Positions 32,750 to 41,798 of a DNA stretch of 50,025 nucleotides are shown one piece after another. The first letter of the stretch is position 1, and each line of letters opens with the position of its first letter. The translations under genes and the position numbers were made by a program. The notes under the pieces are model-generated. The model saw only the letters and a program-made list of their open reading frames with translations. It ran no database searches and was not told the DNA's origin. The stretch comes from Sphingobium sp. OAS761. GTDB lineage: Bacteria; Pseudomonadota; Alphaproteobacteria; Sphingomonadales; Sphingomonadaceae. Location: assembly GCF_024168485.1 (NCBI RefSeq), contig NZ_JALJVY010000020.1, positions 1-50,025 on the forward strand, in the 5' to 3' direction.

Positions 32750-35302
32750 TCAGAAGCTCTTGCTCAACTCCAGCCCATATGTGCGCGGCTCACCCTCCAT
32801 CGCAACAACGATACCGAGCGACGACTGATCGATCGCATAGGCATTATAGCGTTCGTTGGTAAGATTGCGGCCGAAGACGGCGACGTTGAGCCCCGCCTCT
32901 TCCACATTGAGCGCCAGCCGTGCCGACAGCAAGCCGAGTGAACGGCGGAAGCCGTTACGGCCGCTGGTCGCCATCCTGCTATCCCAAGTATAGTCGATCT
33001 GTGCGCGCAGAGACCCGAAGTCGAGCGGTGCGGTATAGGCGCTGCTCAGGCTGTAGGACCATTTCGGGGTGAAGACGAAGGGTGTGGAGCTCAGGTCCAC
33101 GCCGTTAACGACATAATCCTTGAACCGCGCCTTGGTCCAGGCGCCGGTCGCGCGCAACTCCAGCTCGCGTACGGGGACGGCGGTGATTTCGGTCTCTACG
33201 CCGTCGATCTTGCCGTTCGCCGCATTCTGTGTCAGCGCCAGATTGCCGATGCCGGGGAAGAACTGGCTGACACTGCGCTGCACATCCTTGTAGTTGGAGT
33301 GGAAGAGCGCGATGTTGGTGCGCAGCCGCTGGCCGAACCAGTCGGCCTTCAGCCCCGCTTCATAATCGGTCACGCTTTCCGGGCGGAAGGGCGTGTAGGT
33401 GAGCGCAGCCGCGGCGGGCGACACGGTCGACCCGCCGGTCAGCGGCAGACCGCCGCTGCGATAGCCCCGGCTGGTCTTCACATAGAGGAGCAGCCCCTGC
33501 CGCACTTTGTAATCCAGGCCAGCGGTGTAGGAGATCGCATCATAATTAACTGACGGAACGACATATTCGCAGTTGCCGACGCTGGCGAGCGGCACGCCCA
33601 GAGCGGTGCACGTGGTACGGGTGCGGTTGCGAGAGGTCTGCTCGCGCTTGTCCTCTGTATAGCGAACGCCGCCCGTGAAGGAGAGACTGTCGATTATTTC
33701 CCAGTCCCCCTGTGCAAAGACGCCCCAAGTGCGGTTGCGCGTGGCGCCATAGGTGATGCTGGGCCAGGTCGCGCTGATCGCGCGGGCCGTGATCTGGCTC
33801 CCATCCTCGAAACCTTTCTCATCGGAATAATAGCCGCCGGTGATCCAGCTGACCCTGCCGTCGAGCAGCGAGCCCGAGAGCTGGAATTCCTGGCTGAACT
33901 GACGATCTTCGGTCACGATGCCGGTATATTGGAACAGGGCGAATGGAGAGCCGTCGAGATCGCTCTTGGTAAAGCGGTGGAATTTCTGCCAGGCAGTGAT
34001 GGACTTGAGCGTTACGCCGCCCAAATCCCAATCGATCGTCCCCGACACGCCGCCATAAGTGACGCGCTCGCCAAACGGATTGTCGCGCACACCCGTGTTG
34101 CGGCCCCCCCCACTGTAGGAAAGGTAGAGGTCACGCGCCGCCGTCTGTGACAGGCCGGTTTCGGCCGCGACCGCACGGTTGGCGGTCGAACCGGCGATCA
34201 TGCTGACCGGCTTCCATGCTTGCGCCGAGCTGATCGCGCGGCCGTAATTGCCGCGCAGCGTCACGGTCAGCGCGTCGTTCGGTCTCCACGCGAGCGCGAG
34301 GCGGCCATTGCTGACGTCGCGGTTGCCATAGGATTCACCCGAGACGCGATCATTGCCATAGCCATCGCGTTGGCTCGTGGATACCGCTATGCGGGCTGCT
34401 AGCGTGTCGCCCAGGGGCGCATTCAGATAGGCAGAGCCTTTTATCACACCGAAATTGGCGATGCCAAGGCGCGCGCCGCCTTCCCAATGATCGACCGGCG
34501 CCTTGGTGTAGATGGTGATCGCCCCACCTGTCGTATTGCGGCCGAACAGCGTGCCTTGTGGACCTTTCAGAATTTCGACCCGATCGATATCGTTGAGATC
34601 GGATCCTTCAATGCCGATCGCGCGCGGCGAATAGACTCCGTCGACATAGACTCCGACCGCCAGGTCCGCGTTCAGGCGGATGTCGGCATTGGTCTGGCCA
34701 CGGATGGCCAGGAAGAGCGAACTTGGGCTGTTGGAGGCCTGCACCATCTTGAGCGAGGGCGTCTGCGCCTGCAGGTCGCGGAAGCTCTGGACCGAACGGT
34801 TGATCAGATCCTGCCCAGTGGCGACGCTGACCGCAACCGGCACATCCTGAAGCCGCTCCGACTTCTTGCGAGCTGTCACCACAATATCCTGAAGCCCCTC
34901 ACCCTGAAGCCCCTCACCCTGAGCGCTGCTGTCCTGCGCCCATACCGGGCTTGCCTGGAGCTCCCTCATCGACGCCTGGATGAGCCGAGGCGTGGTAGTC
35001 TTCGCAACGATCAGGTAAGATTTGTCGCTGACCCGGCGAACGGTTAAATCGGTTTCTCTCAGCAGGGAAGAAATGACCTGCTCCACCGAAAAGGATCCGC
35101 GGATAGCCGGCGCTGCGCGCCCGCGCACTAATGCTGGGTCGAATGCCACGCTAACGTGGACCGTTCGGCTTGCTGCCAACAGCGAGGAGGCCAACGACTG
35201 ACTGGGCAAATTGAAATGGTACGTATCTTCCGCATTCGCCACGGCCGGCGCGGCGGCAAAAATGACGGATGCGGCGCATGATGCCAAGAAGCATGATTTC
35301 AT
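32750..35302 (-). CDS. STN-domain TonB-dependent receptor (FecA-type signal transducer)
   Basis: The 850-residue receptor has a signal peptide (1-24, AVANA|E), then an STN domain (~28-100: FNLPSQSLASSLLAASRTVH...RRVSDKSYLIVA). The TonB box region is LQDIVVTARKK (137-147), the plug motif is RGPQ-like KGPQGTLFGRNTTGGAI, and the barrel ends ELSKSF. STN domains contact FecR anti-sigma factors in the periplasm, so this receptor both imports and signals. The linker just before the TonB box is duplicated (GEGLQ twice). GGGGAGGAT precedes the ATG. It follows the fecR-like gene by 69 bases and precedes an MFS by seven. Confidence 0.93.
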   Translation of the reverse strand: MKSCFLASCAASVIFAAAPAVANAEDTYHFNLPSQSLASSLLAASRTVHVSVAFDPALVRGRAAPAIRGSFSVEQVISSLLRETDLTVRRVSDKSYLIVAKTTTPRLIQASMRELQASPVWAQDSSAQGEGLQGEGLQDIVVTARKKSERLQDVPVAVSVATGQDLINRSVQSFRDLQAQTPSLKMVQASNSPSSLFLAIRGQTNADIRLNADLAVGVYVDGVYSPRAIGIEGSDLNDIDRVEILKGPQGTLFGRNTTGGAITIYTKAPVDHWEGGARLGIANFGVIKGSAYLNAPLGDTLAARIAVSTSQRDGYGNDRVSGESYGNRDVSNGRLALAWRPNDALTVTLRGNYGRAISSAQAWKPVSMIAGSTANRAVAAETGLSQTAARDLYLSYSGGGRNTGVRDNPFGERVTYGGVSGTIDWDLGGVTLKSITAWQKFHRFTKSDLDGSPFALFQYTGIVTEDRQFSQEFQLSGSLLDGRVSWITGGYYSDEKGFEDGSQITARAISATWPSITYGATRNRTWGVFAQGDWEIIDSLSFTGGVRYTEDKREQTSRNRTRTTCTALGVPLASVGNCEYVVPSVNYDAISYTAGLDYKVRQGLLLYVKTSRGYRSGGLPLTGGSTVSPAAAALTYTPFRPESVTDYEAGLKADWFGQRLRTNIALFHSNYKDVQRSVSQFFPGIGNLALTQNAANGKIDGVETEITAVPVRELELRATGAWTKARFKDYVVNGVDLSSTPFVFTPKWSYSLSSAYTAPLDFGSLRAQIDYTWDSRMATSGRNGFRRSLGLLSARLALNVEEAGLNVAVFGRNLTNERYNAYAIDQSSLGIVVAMEGEPRTYGLELSKSF
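34889..34918. repeat. 15-bp tandem duplication in the receptor linker
   Basis: CTGAAGCCCCTCACC occurs twice in tandem, encoding GEGLQ-GEGLQ (residues 129-138) between the STN domain and the TonB box. It keeps frame and lengthens the flexible linker by five residues, and could be phase-variable by slippage. Confidence 0.85.
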
Positions 35303-35371
35303 TTCGATCCTCCCCCCAAATTTTTGGTGTCAGGGTTTAGACGAACAAGAATTTGGTTCCGGACATTCTAA

Positions 35372-36349
35372 TTAAATTTTTCCTGCGGCCTGTTCGCTGG
35401 CGGCCGCTAGAAAAATCTCTCCATTCTTGGTGCTGACCCGCAGCCCGTAAAGTTGCACCACCGCGTTGATGAATTGGCTGGGGTCTCGGGTCAGAAATAT
35501 GCCCGAAATCCGATATGCCGATACGTCGGACGAAACGACGATCCGCTGGGATCTGGAATAGCGGTTGATCTCCCCTGCCGCCTGAGCGAGCGTCGTATCA
35601 TCGAAGCAAACCTCTCCGTCACGCCACGAAAGCAGCGCATCGATAGACGGCCGGTCCATAATTGCGCGCCCAGATGTCTGAACAGTCAATCGCTCTCCAG
35701 GCTTCAGCAGTGCAAGGCGTTCTTCCTGTTTCTTCCTGCCCCGCACGACCTCCACTTTTCCTTCGACCAATGTGAAGGCGGTGAGGTCGGGTCCGTGTCG
35801 TACCGCAAAGGTGGTGCCCAAGGCACGGACAGCGCTTTTTCCGCTGTAGACAATAAAGGGGCGTCCTGGATCCTTCGTCACCTCGAACAGGGCTTCCCCT
35901 CGAGTCAGCTCGATCCGCCGCTCACCGCTTGAATAGTGCACCTCCATACGGCTGTCGGTGTTCAAATTGACGCGCGACCCATCGGCCAAAATGATGGTTT
36001 GCTGTTCGCCGCGCCCGATCTCATAAACCTTGGCACGATCCATCAATAGGAATAGGCCACCCACCACGATCATCAGCATCATGGACGCCATGGCCAGCAC
36101 GGGCGCATGAAAGCGGCTGCGTGCTCTATATTCGCTGCGGGCTGCCACCGATTCCTGCTCTATCGCACCAGGCAGCATCTCCCAAATATCTGCCGCTTTC
36201 TCAAAAGCATCGCGGTGCGCCTCATTATCCCGCAACCAGTCTCGGAACGCGTGATCGGTCACGCCTTCGCGGGCGCCGCACTGAAGGCGAGCGAGCCAAG
36301 CCGCAGCTTCGGCAGACGAGCGCCGGTCCGACTTATCGCCGCCATTCAC
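35372..36349 (-). CDS. FecR-type anti-sigma factor
   Basis: The 325-residue inner-membrane regulator starts at a GTG overlapping the sigma factor stop (GTGA), a sign of translational coupling. An N-terminal cytoplasmic domain binds sigma (AAAWLARLQCGA..., FRDWLRDNEAHRDAFEKA, 15-55). One membrane helix lies at ~83-103 (VLAMASMMLMIVVGGLFLLM). The periplasmic FecR domain follows (GRGEQQTIILADGSRVNLNT, ALGTTFAVRHG) and a C-terminal STN-like part (TTLAQAAGEINRYSRSQRIV) receives the signal from the receptor. It holds the sigma factor in check until the receptor binds its ligand. Confidence 0.92.
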   Translation of the reverse strand: MNGGDKSDRRSSAEAAAWLARLQCGAREGVTDHAFRDWLRDNEAHRDAFEKAADIWEMLPGAIEQESVAARSEYRARSRFHAPVLAMASMMLMIVVGGLFLLMDRAKVYEIGRGEQQTIILADGSRVNLNTDSRMEVHYSSGERRIELTRGEALFEVTKDPGRPFIVYSGKSAVRALGTTFAVRHGPDLTAFTLVEGKVEVVRGRKKQEERLALLKPGERLTVQTSGRAIMDRPSIDALLSWRDGEVCFDDTTLAQAAGEINRYSRSQRIVVSSDVSAYRISGIFLTRDPSQFINAVVQLYGLRVSTKNGEIFLAAASEQAAGKI

Positions 36350-36822
36350 CAACCGTCCATCCACTTCATCAACGTCAGCGTCGCGCGCGCGACTTGTTTT
36401 TCTATTGCAGCGCAGGACATATTTTCCTGATCGGCAATCTCCTGCGTGCTGAGGCCTTCGAGCCGCTTGCACAGCAAAATGCGACGTGTGCGCTCGTTCA
36501 GTTGCTGTATGCCTGCTTGGAGATGTTGCAGCCTTGCCCTCTGGAGCATGGCCTCGTCAGGTAGTGGGGTGCTATCTGCTATGTCAGTCCAGGAGACAGA
36601 AGGCGAAAATGGCGCACGCTTCTGGCGACGCGCCTGGTCCAGCGACAGATTGATCGCGGTTCTTACAAAAATCGCCTCTCGGGACTGAACAGATCGAGAC
36701 CGTTCATAGTCATTGATGCGCACGAATGCCTCCTGAACCAGATCATGAGCGTCATCGACCGATGCGCCACGTCGTCGCAGCACCGCCTTCGCTTTGGCCA
36801 TGATCTCTTCCAGCGATGCCAC
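36346..36822 (-). CDS. ECF sigma factor (FecI-like)
   Basis: A 158-residue extracytoplasmic-function sigma factor. Region 2 covers ~10-70 (DDAHDLVQEAFVRINDYERS, FVRTAINLSLDQARRQKR) and region 4 covers ~100-150 (LNERTRRILLCKRLEGLSTQ, EIADQENMSCAAIEKQVARA). It starts at a GTG with AGGAG upstream. With the FecR and STN receptor downstream it forms a cell-surface signalling cassette. The likely target promoter is its own operon or the receptor gene. The IS remnant lies ~140 bases upstream and may have altered its promoter. Confidence 0.92.
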   Translation of the reverse strand: MASLEEIMAKAKAVLRRRGASVDDAHDLVQEAFVRINDYERSRSVQSREAIFVRTAINLSLDQARRQKRAPFSPSVSWTDIADSTPLPDEAMLQRARLQHLQAGIQQLNERTRRILLCKRLEGLSTQEIADQENMSCAAIEKQVARATLTLMKWMDGW

Positions 36823-36960
36823 GACACCCTGTCTCCTGATGAGCTAGACGACCAAATGGCAGATTTCGGACAACACAATGCGGCCTAGAGTGTTAATTGG
36901 CGAGCCTACACGGAATGTCCCTATCCTGGATGGATCGTTTATTCGATATATGAGGCGCGA

Positions 36961-37302
36961 TCATTGGCGTATGTCGAACAGCTCCTCATTCAAGAGCTCG
37001 TCGCGCAGCGATCCATTGAACGATTCAATGAACGCGTTCTGCTGCGGCTTGCCCGGATCGATGTAGTGCCACTCGACCTTGTTTTCGCTGGCCCACTTCA
37101 GGATTGACCGACTGGTGAACTCGGTTCCGTTGTCGCTGACGATGCAAGCCGGTTTGCCATACAGGCGCACCAGCGTGTCCAGCTCGCGGGCTACCCGCAC
37201 GCCGGAGATGCTGGTGTCCCCTACCAGGCACAAGTTCTCGCGGCAGGCGTCATCGTTGATCGCCAGAATGCGTAGCCGCCGCGAGGCGCCGAACGTAAAC
37301 AA
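36961..37302 (-). pseudogene. IS3-family OrfB fragment
   Basis: About 113 residues of an OrfB integrase remain: [30 protein letters not shown] with the second catalytic Asp, and [17 protein letters not shown] with the Glu. The frame ends at a stop just after ELFDIRQ, and both the N-terminal third and the usual C-terminal NxxRPHSSLG region are missing. It is a different IS3 subtype from the elements at 2,514 and 49,920. Its 5' side runs into a LysR gene fragment; sequence resembling the degraded WSVDF region extends to about 37,340. Inactive. Confidence 0.8.
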
Positions 37303-37600
37303 CTAGCAAACAATCCACCGAACTTGACCATCGTAAGCTGTCGGCCATGCCCATCGACTGCATCGCCAGGTTGAATTCGCGCTCGATCCGGCGGGCATGG
37401 GCGAGGAAGCGTGTGCCCCCGCCGGTCAGCTCGACCCGTTGGTTGGATCGCACGAACAACGCCATGCCCAGTGTCCGCTCCAGCCTGGCGATTCCGACCG
37501 ACAACATGGGCTGTGACATGGTGCAATGGGCTGCCGCGCGGGAGAAATTGCCTTGGTCAACCACGGCAAGGAAGTAGCGCAGAAGATAGCGGTCGAGCAT
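37303..37600 (-). pseudogene. LysR-type regulator, truncated
   Basis: The N-terminal ~95 residues of a LysR regulator are intact: RYLLRYFLAVVDQGNFSRAA, SQPMLSVGIARLERTLGMAL, RSNQRVELTGGG. This is the winged-helix DNA-binding domain and linker helix. At about residue 88-95 the frame passes into IS3 remnant sequence, and the whole ligand-sensing domain is absent. The gene is divergent from the acyl-CoA operon starting at 37,735, the usual place for its own regulator. Control of that operon is therefore probably lost or changed, unless the residual domain still binds DNA. Confidence 0.88.
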
Positions 37601-37657
37601 CTAACGACTCCGCAGACGGGCTGTTACGTTCATAGATGCTGTTTATGATGTCGTTAG
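37601..37657. promoter_or_regulatory. Inverted repeat pair in the LysR/acyl-CoA operon control region
   Basis: CTAACGAC at 37,601-37,608 and GTCGTTAG at 37,650-37,657 are perfect 8-bp arms separated by 41 bases. Between a LysR start and its divergent operon, such paired sites are candidate regulator-binding sites. Confidence 0.35.
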
Positions 37658-37734
37658 GCTAAGTTCAATTTTTCTATGGTCTGGCGTTCCGCTAAGACGC
37701 GCGCAGACCGCAAGGATGCGCCGGGAGTGCTGCA

Positions 37735-38880
37735 ATGAGTGATTTCGATTTCGCGCTTGGTGATAATGCCGACATGATCCGGGAAAGCGCCGCGCGTTTC
37801 TCCACCGACAAGATCGCGCCGCTGGCGGCCGAGATCGACGAAAAGGACTGGTTCCCGCGCGAGCTGTGGGAGCCCATGGGCGAACTGGGCCTGCACGGCA
37901 TCACTGTTCCGGAAGAGGATGGCGGCCTTGGCCTGGGCTATCTTGAGCATGTCGTCGCGCAGGAGGAAGTCGCGCGCGCGTCCGCCTCGATCGGCCTCAG
38001 CTACGGCGCCCATTCCAACCTCTGCGTCAACCAGCTGCGCCGCTGGGGCAGTGCGGAGCAGAAGGCAAAATATCTTCCCAAGCTGATCTCAGGCGAGCAT
38101 GTCGGCAGCCTCGCCATGTCGGAAGCTGGCGCGGGTTCGGACGTTGTGGGCATGAAGCTCAAGGCCGAGAAGAAGGGTGATCGCTACATCCTCAATGGCA
38201 CGAAATTCTGGATTACCAATGCGGCCTGTGCCGACACTTTGGTCGTCTATGCCAAGACCGGTGAAGGATCGAAAGGGATCACCACCTTCATCATCGAAAA
38301 GGACTTCAAGGGCTTTTCCATCGGCCAGAAGATAGCCAAGATGGGGATGCGCGGCTCACCCACCGCCGAGTTGGTGTTCGACGATTGCGAAGTGCCTGAA
38401 GAGAATATCATGGGTCCGCTGAACGGCGGCGTTGGCGTGCTGATGAGCGGCCTGGACTATGAGCGCACGGTGTTGTCAGGCATCCAGCTCGGAATCATGC
38501 AGGCATGCCTCGACGTCGTCATCCCCTATGTCCGCGAGCGCAAGCAGTTCGGCAAGCCGATCGGCGCGTTCCAGCTGATGCAGGCAAAGGTCGCGGACAT
38601 GTATGTCGCGCTGAATTCGGCCCGCGCCTATGTCTATGCGGTGGCGAGGGCGTGCGACGCTGGCAAAACGACCCGCTTCGACGCCGCCGGCGCGATCCTG
38701 CTCGCGTCGGAAAATGCGATGAAGACCGCCCTTGAGGCAGTGCAGGCGCTGGGCGGTGCGGGCTATACCAAGGACTGGCCGGTCGAGCGCTATATGCGTG
38801 ATGCCAAGCTGTTGGATATTGGCGCGGGCACCAATGAAATCCGTCGCATGCTGATCGGTCGCGAACTGATCGGCGCTTGA
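37735..38880 (+). CDS. liuA: Isovaleryl-CoA dehydrogenase-like acyl-CoA dehydrogenase
   Basis: The 381-residue flavoenzyme oxidises a branched acyl-CoA to the 2-enoyl-CoA. Two features point to isovaleryl-CoA dehydrogenase. The catalytic Glu is in the GLDYERTVLS position (Glu243), and the late site that holds Glu in most acyl-CoA dehydrogenases is Gly here (LLDIGAGTNEIRR). FAD-contact motifs include WITNAACAD and QALGGAGYTKDWPVER. GGGAG lies upstream of the ATG. It is the first gene of an eight-gene plus-strand operon and precedes the methylcrotonyl-CoA carboxylase beta subunit by 63 bases. Confidence 0.9.
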   Translation: MSDFDFALGDNADMIRESAARFSTDKIAPLAAEIDEKDWFPRELWEPMGELGLHGITVPEEDGGLGLGYLEHVVAQEEVARASASIGLSYGAHSNLCVNQLRRWGSAEQKAKYLPKLISGEHVGSLAMSEAGAGSDVVGMKLKAEKKGDRYILNGTKFWITNAACADTLVVYAKTGEGSKGITTFIIEKDFKGFSIGQKIAKMGMRGSPTAELVFDDCEVPEENIMGPLNGGVGVLMSGLDYERTVLSGIQLGIMQACLDVVIPYVRERKQFGKPIGAFQLMQAKVADMYVALNSARAYVYAVARACDAGKTTRFDAAGAILLASENAMKTALEAVQALGGAGYTKDWPVERYMRDAKLLDIGAGTNEIRRMLIGRELIGA

Positions 38881-38943
38881 GCTCGTCGCCCCGGCCCGCC
38901 ACGATCGGGGCGCGACCCAACCGAAAAATGGTGAAGGCAGGAT

Positions 38944-40545
38944 ATGAGCGCGCCCATTCTGGACACTAAGATTTCGATCGATAGTGAAACTTTCCGCGCC
39001 AATGCCGCGCACAATGAAGCGCTGGCGCAGGAACTGCGTGAAAAGGTCGCGATCGCCGCGCAGGGTGGTTCGGAAAGCGCGCGCGCGAAGCACATTGCGC
39101 GCGGGAAACTGCTGCCGCGCGAGCGGGTCGAGCGGCTTCTCGATCCAGGCTCGCCCTTCCTCGAACTGGGGCAACTTGCGGCCAATGGCCTTTATCATGA
39201 TGAAGTGCCCGGCGCCGGCATCATCGCGGGTATAGGCCGCGTTGCGGGGCGGCAGGTTCTCGTTTCCTGCAATGATGCGACCGTCAAGGGCGGCACCTAT
39301 TTCCCTGTCTCAGTCAAGAAACACCTGCGCGCGCAGGAAATCGCACTGGAGAACCGGCTACCCTCCATCTATCTGGTGGACTCGGGCGGTGCGAACCTGC
39401 CCAACCAGGCGGAAGTGTTCCCCGACAAGGAGCATTTTGGACGCATCTTCTACAATCAGGCCAACCTGTCGGCGCGCGGTATTCCGCAGATCGCCTGCGT
39501 CATGGGATCGTGCACCGCGGGTGGCGCCTATGTGCCGGCAATGTCGGATGAAACCGTCATTGTGCGCAATCAGGGCACGATCTTCCTTGCAGGGCCTCCG
39601 CTGGTGCAGGCCGCGACGGGTGAGGTCATCTCGGCTGAGGATCTGGGCGGCGGTGACCTGCATGGCCGCAAGTCCGGCGTGGTCGATCATGTCGCGGAGA
39701 ATGATGAGCATGCGTTGTCAATCGTGCGCGACATCGTTTCGACGCTGCAGCCAGACTTCACGCCCGACATCAATTTGCGTGATCCCAAGCCGCCAAAATA
39801 TGATCCTAAAGAGCTGATTGGCATCATTCCGCAGGATGTCCGCGCTCCCTATGACGTGCGCGAGGTGATCGCGCGGATCGTCGATGGCAGCGAATTCCAC
39901 GAGTTCAAGGCGCTCTATGGCACCACTCTTGTCTGCGGCTTCGCCCATATATGGGGTATGCCGGTCGCAATCCTCGCCAATAATGGCGTTCTTTTCAGCG
40001 AGAGCGCGGTCAAGGGCGCGCATTTCATCGAACTCGCCTGTCAGCGGCGCATTCCTTTGCTCTTCCTCCAGAATATTTCCGGCTTCATGGTCGGCGGCAA
40101 ATATGAAGCGGAAGGCATCGCCAAAAACGGGGCGAAGCTGGTGACGGCGGTGGCGACCGCTCAGGTGCCGAAGATCACCGTTCTGATCGGCGGCAGTTTC
40201 GGCGCCGGTAATTATGGCATGTGCGGCAGAGCCTATCAGCCGCGCTTCCTATTCACCTGGCCCAATGCGCGCATCTCCGTCATGGGTGGCGAGCAAGCGG
40301 CATCGGTACTGGCGACCGTCCATCGTAATGCCACCAAGTGGACGCAGGAGGAGGCCGAAGCCTTCAAGGAACCGATCCGTCAGAAATATGAACATGAAGG
40401 CAATCCCTATTACGCAACGGCGCGACTGTGGGACGATGGCATCATCGACCCGGCGCAGACTCGCGACGTGTTGGGCCTCGCCTTCGCCGCGACCTTGAAT
40501 GCACCCATCGCCGACCGTCCCCAGTTCGGCGTGTTCCGTATGTGA
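38944..40545 (+). CDS. liuB: 3-Methylcrotonyl-CoA carboxylase, carboxyltransferase (beta) subunit
   Basis: The 533-residue carboxyltransferase transfers CO2 from biotin to the gamma-carbon of 3-methylcrotonyl-CoA. The crotonase-like halves contain [58 protein letters not shown] and [20 protein letters not shown]. The VDSGGANLP...[10 protein letters not shown] and QNISGFMVG strings are characteristic of the MCC beta subunit, as opposed to the propionyl-CoA enzyme. Length is standard. It pairs with the biotin-containing alpha subunit at 41,799; a thiolase gene is inserted between the two. A 7-bp stem-loop (38,887-38,912) lies just upstream. Confidence 0.92.
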   Translation: MSAPILDTKISIDSETFRANAAHNEALAQELREKVAIAAQGGSESARAKHIARGKLLPRERVERLLDPGSPFLELGQLAANGLYHDEVPGAGIIAGIGRVAGRQVLVSCNDATVKGGTYFPVSVKKHLRAQEIALENRLPSIYLVDSGGANLPNQAEVFPDKEHFGRIFYNQANLSARGIPQIACVMGSCTAGGAYVPAMSDETVIVRNQGTIFLAGPPLVQAATGEVISAEDLGGGDLHGRKSGVVDHVAENDEHALSIVRDIVSTLQPDFTPDINLRDPKPPKYDPKELIGIIPQDVRAPYDVREVIARIVDGSEFHEFKALYGTTLVCGFAHIWGMPVAILANNGVLFSESAVKGAHFIELACQRRIPLLFLQNISGFMVGGKYEAEGIAKNGAKLVTAVATAQVPKITVLIGGSFGAGNYGMCGRAYQPRFLFTWPNARISVMGGEQAASVLATVHRNATKWTQEEAEAFKEPIRQKYEHEGNPYYATARLWDDGIIDPAQTRDVLGLAFAATLNAPIADRPQFGVFRM

Positions 40546-40595
40546 TTTTCAAGGCCGATCTTATGCGGCGGCGGCCCGCCTAGAGGAATGCAGAT

Positions 40596-41777
40596 ATGAA
40601 TGAAGCAGTTGTCCTGGTCTCCGGCGTGCGCACCGCCATCGGCACTTTTGGTGGGTCGCTCAAGGACGTGGCGCCGGCCGAACTTGGTCGCATCGTCATC
40701 GTTGAGGCCCTGAAACGCGCGGGCGTTTCGCCTGACGATGTCGGCCATGTCGTCATGGGACAGGTGCTGCCGACCCAGCCGCAGGACGCCTATCTCGCCC
40801 GGGTCGCGGCAGTGAATGCCGGCATTCCGGTCGCGACCCCGGCGCTAACGCTTAACCGCCTGTGCGGATCGGGCATCCAGGCGATCGTGTCGGCGGCGCA
40901 GATGCTGATGCTTGGCGAATGCGACATCGCGGTCGCGGGCGGCGCGGAAAGCATGTCGAAGGCGCCCCATTATGCGACGACGACGCGCTTCGGCCAAAAG
41001 ATGGGGACGATCGAGTTGCTCGACGGCCTTACCGGCGCGCTCACCGATCCGTTCGAGAATATCCATATGGGCGTGACGGCGGAGAATATCGCGGCGCGGC
41101 ACGACATCAGCCGCGCGGATCAGGACGCCGCCGCCGCCGAAAGCCACCGCCGGGCCGCCGCCGCCATTGCGGAAGGCCGCTTCAAGGAACAAATCGTCCC
41201 GGTCGAGCTCAAGACCCGCAAGGGTGTAATCGCCTTCGACACGGATGAACATGTGAAGGGCGAGACGACAGCGGAATCGCTGGGCGTACTCAAGCCCGTG
41301 TTCAAGAAGGACGGGTCGGTCACGGCAGGCAATGCGTCGGGCATTAACGACGGCGCGGCCGCGCTGGTGCTCGCCACTGCATCTGCGGCGAAGACGAAGG
41401 GCCTTACGCCGCGCGCTCGCATCCTCGGCTGGGGTCATGCCGGAGTGGAGCCTTCGGTCATGGGCCTTGGCCCGATCAAGGCGGTACCGATCGCGCTCGA
41501 TCGCGCGGGTCTGACCATTGATCAAGTCGATGTGATCGAATCCAATGAGGCCTTTGCGGCGCAGGCTTGCGCCGTGGCGAAGGAGCTGGGCTTTGATCCG
41601 GCCAAGACCAACATCAACGGTTCGGGCATCTCGCTCGGCCATCCGGTCGGGGCCACAGGTGCGATCATCACGGTGAAGCTGCTGCACGAACTGGAGCGAT
41701 CGGGCGGCCGCTACGGCCTCGCCACCATGTGCATCGGCGGTGGTCAGGGCATCGCGCTCGTCATCGAGCGGCTGTAA
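40596..41777 (+). CDS. Acetyl-CoA C-acetyltransferase (thiolase)
   Basis: A complete 393-residue thiolase with nucleophile Cys90 (LNRLCGSGIQAI), His349 (SGISLGHPVGATGA) and Cys379 (MCIGGGQGIA). It cleaves acetoacetyl-CoA or another 3-ketoacyl-CoA to acetyl-CoA, or runs the condensation. GAGGA precedes the ATG. It sits between the two carboxylase subunit genes, 50 bases after beta and 21 before alpha, so it belongs to this operon. It would handle the C4 product of the leucine/isovalerate route, or release acetyl-CoA from a longer chain together with the FadJ-like protein. Confidence 0.9.
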   Translation: MNEAVVLVSGVRTAIGTFGGSLKDVAPAELGRIVIVEALKRAGVSPDDVGHVVMGQVLPTQPQDAYLARVAAVNAGIPVATPALTLNRLCGSGIQAIVSAAQMLMLGECDIAVAGGAESMSKAPHYATTTRFGQKMGTIELLDGLTGALTDPFENIHMGVTAENIAARHDISRADQDAAAAESHRRAAAAIAEGRFKEQIVPVELKTRKGVIAFDTDEHVKGETTAESLGVLKPVFKKDGSVTAGNASGINDGAAALVLATASAAKTKGLTPRARILGWGHAGVEPSVMGLGPIKAVPIALDRAGLTIDQVDVIESNEAFAAQACAVAKELGFDPAKTNINGSGISLGHPVGATGAIITVKLLHELERSGGRYGLATMCIGGGQGIALVIERL

Positions 41778-41798
41778 GGCAAAAGAGGAGAGGCGCGC

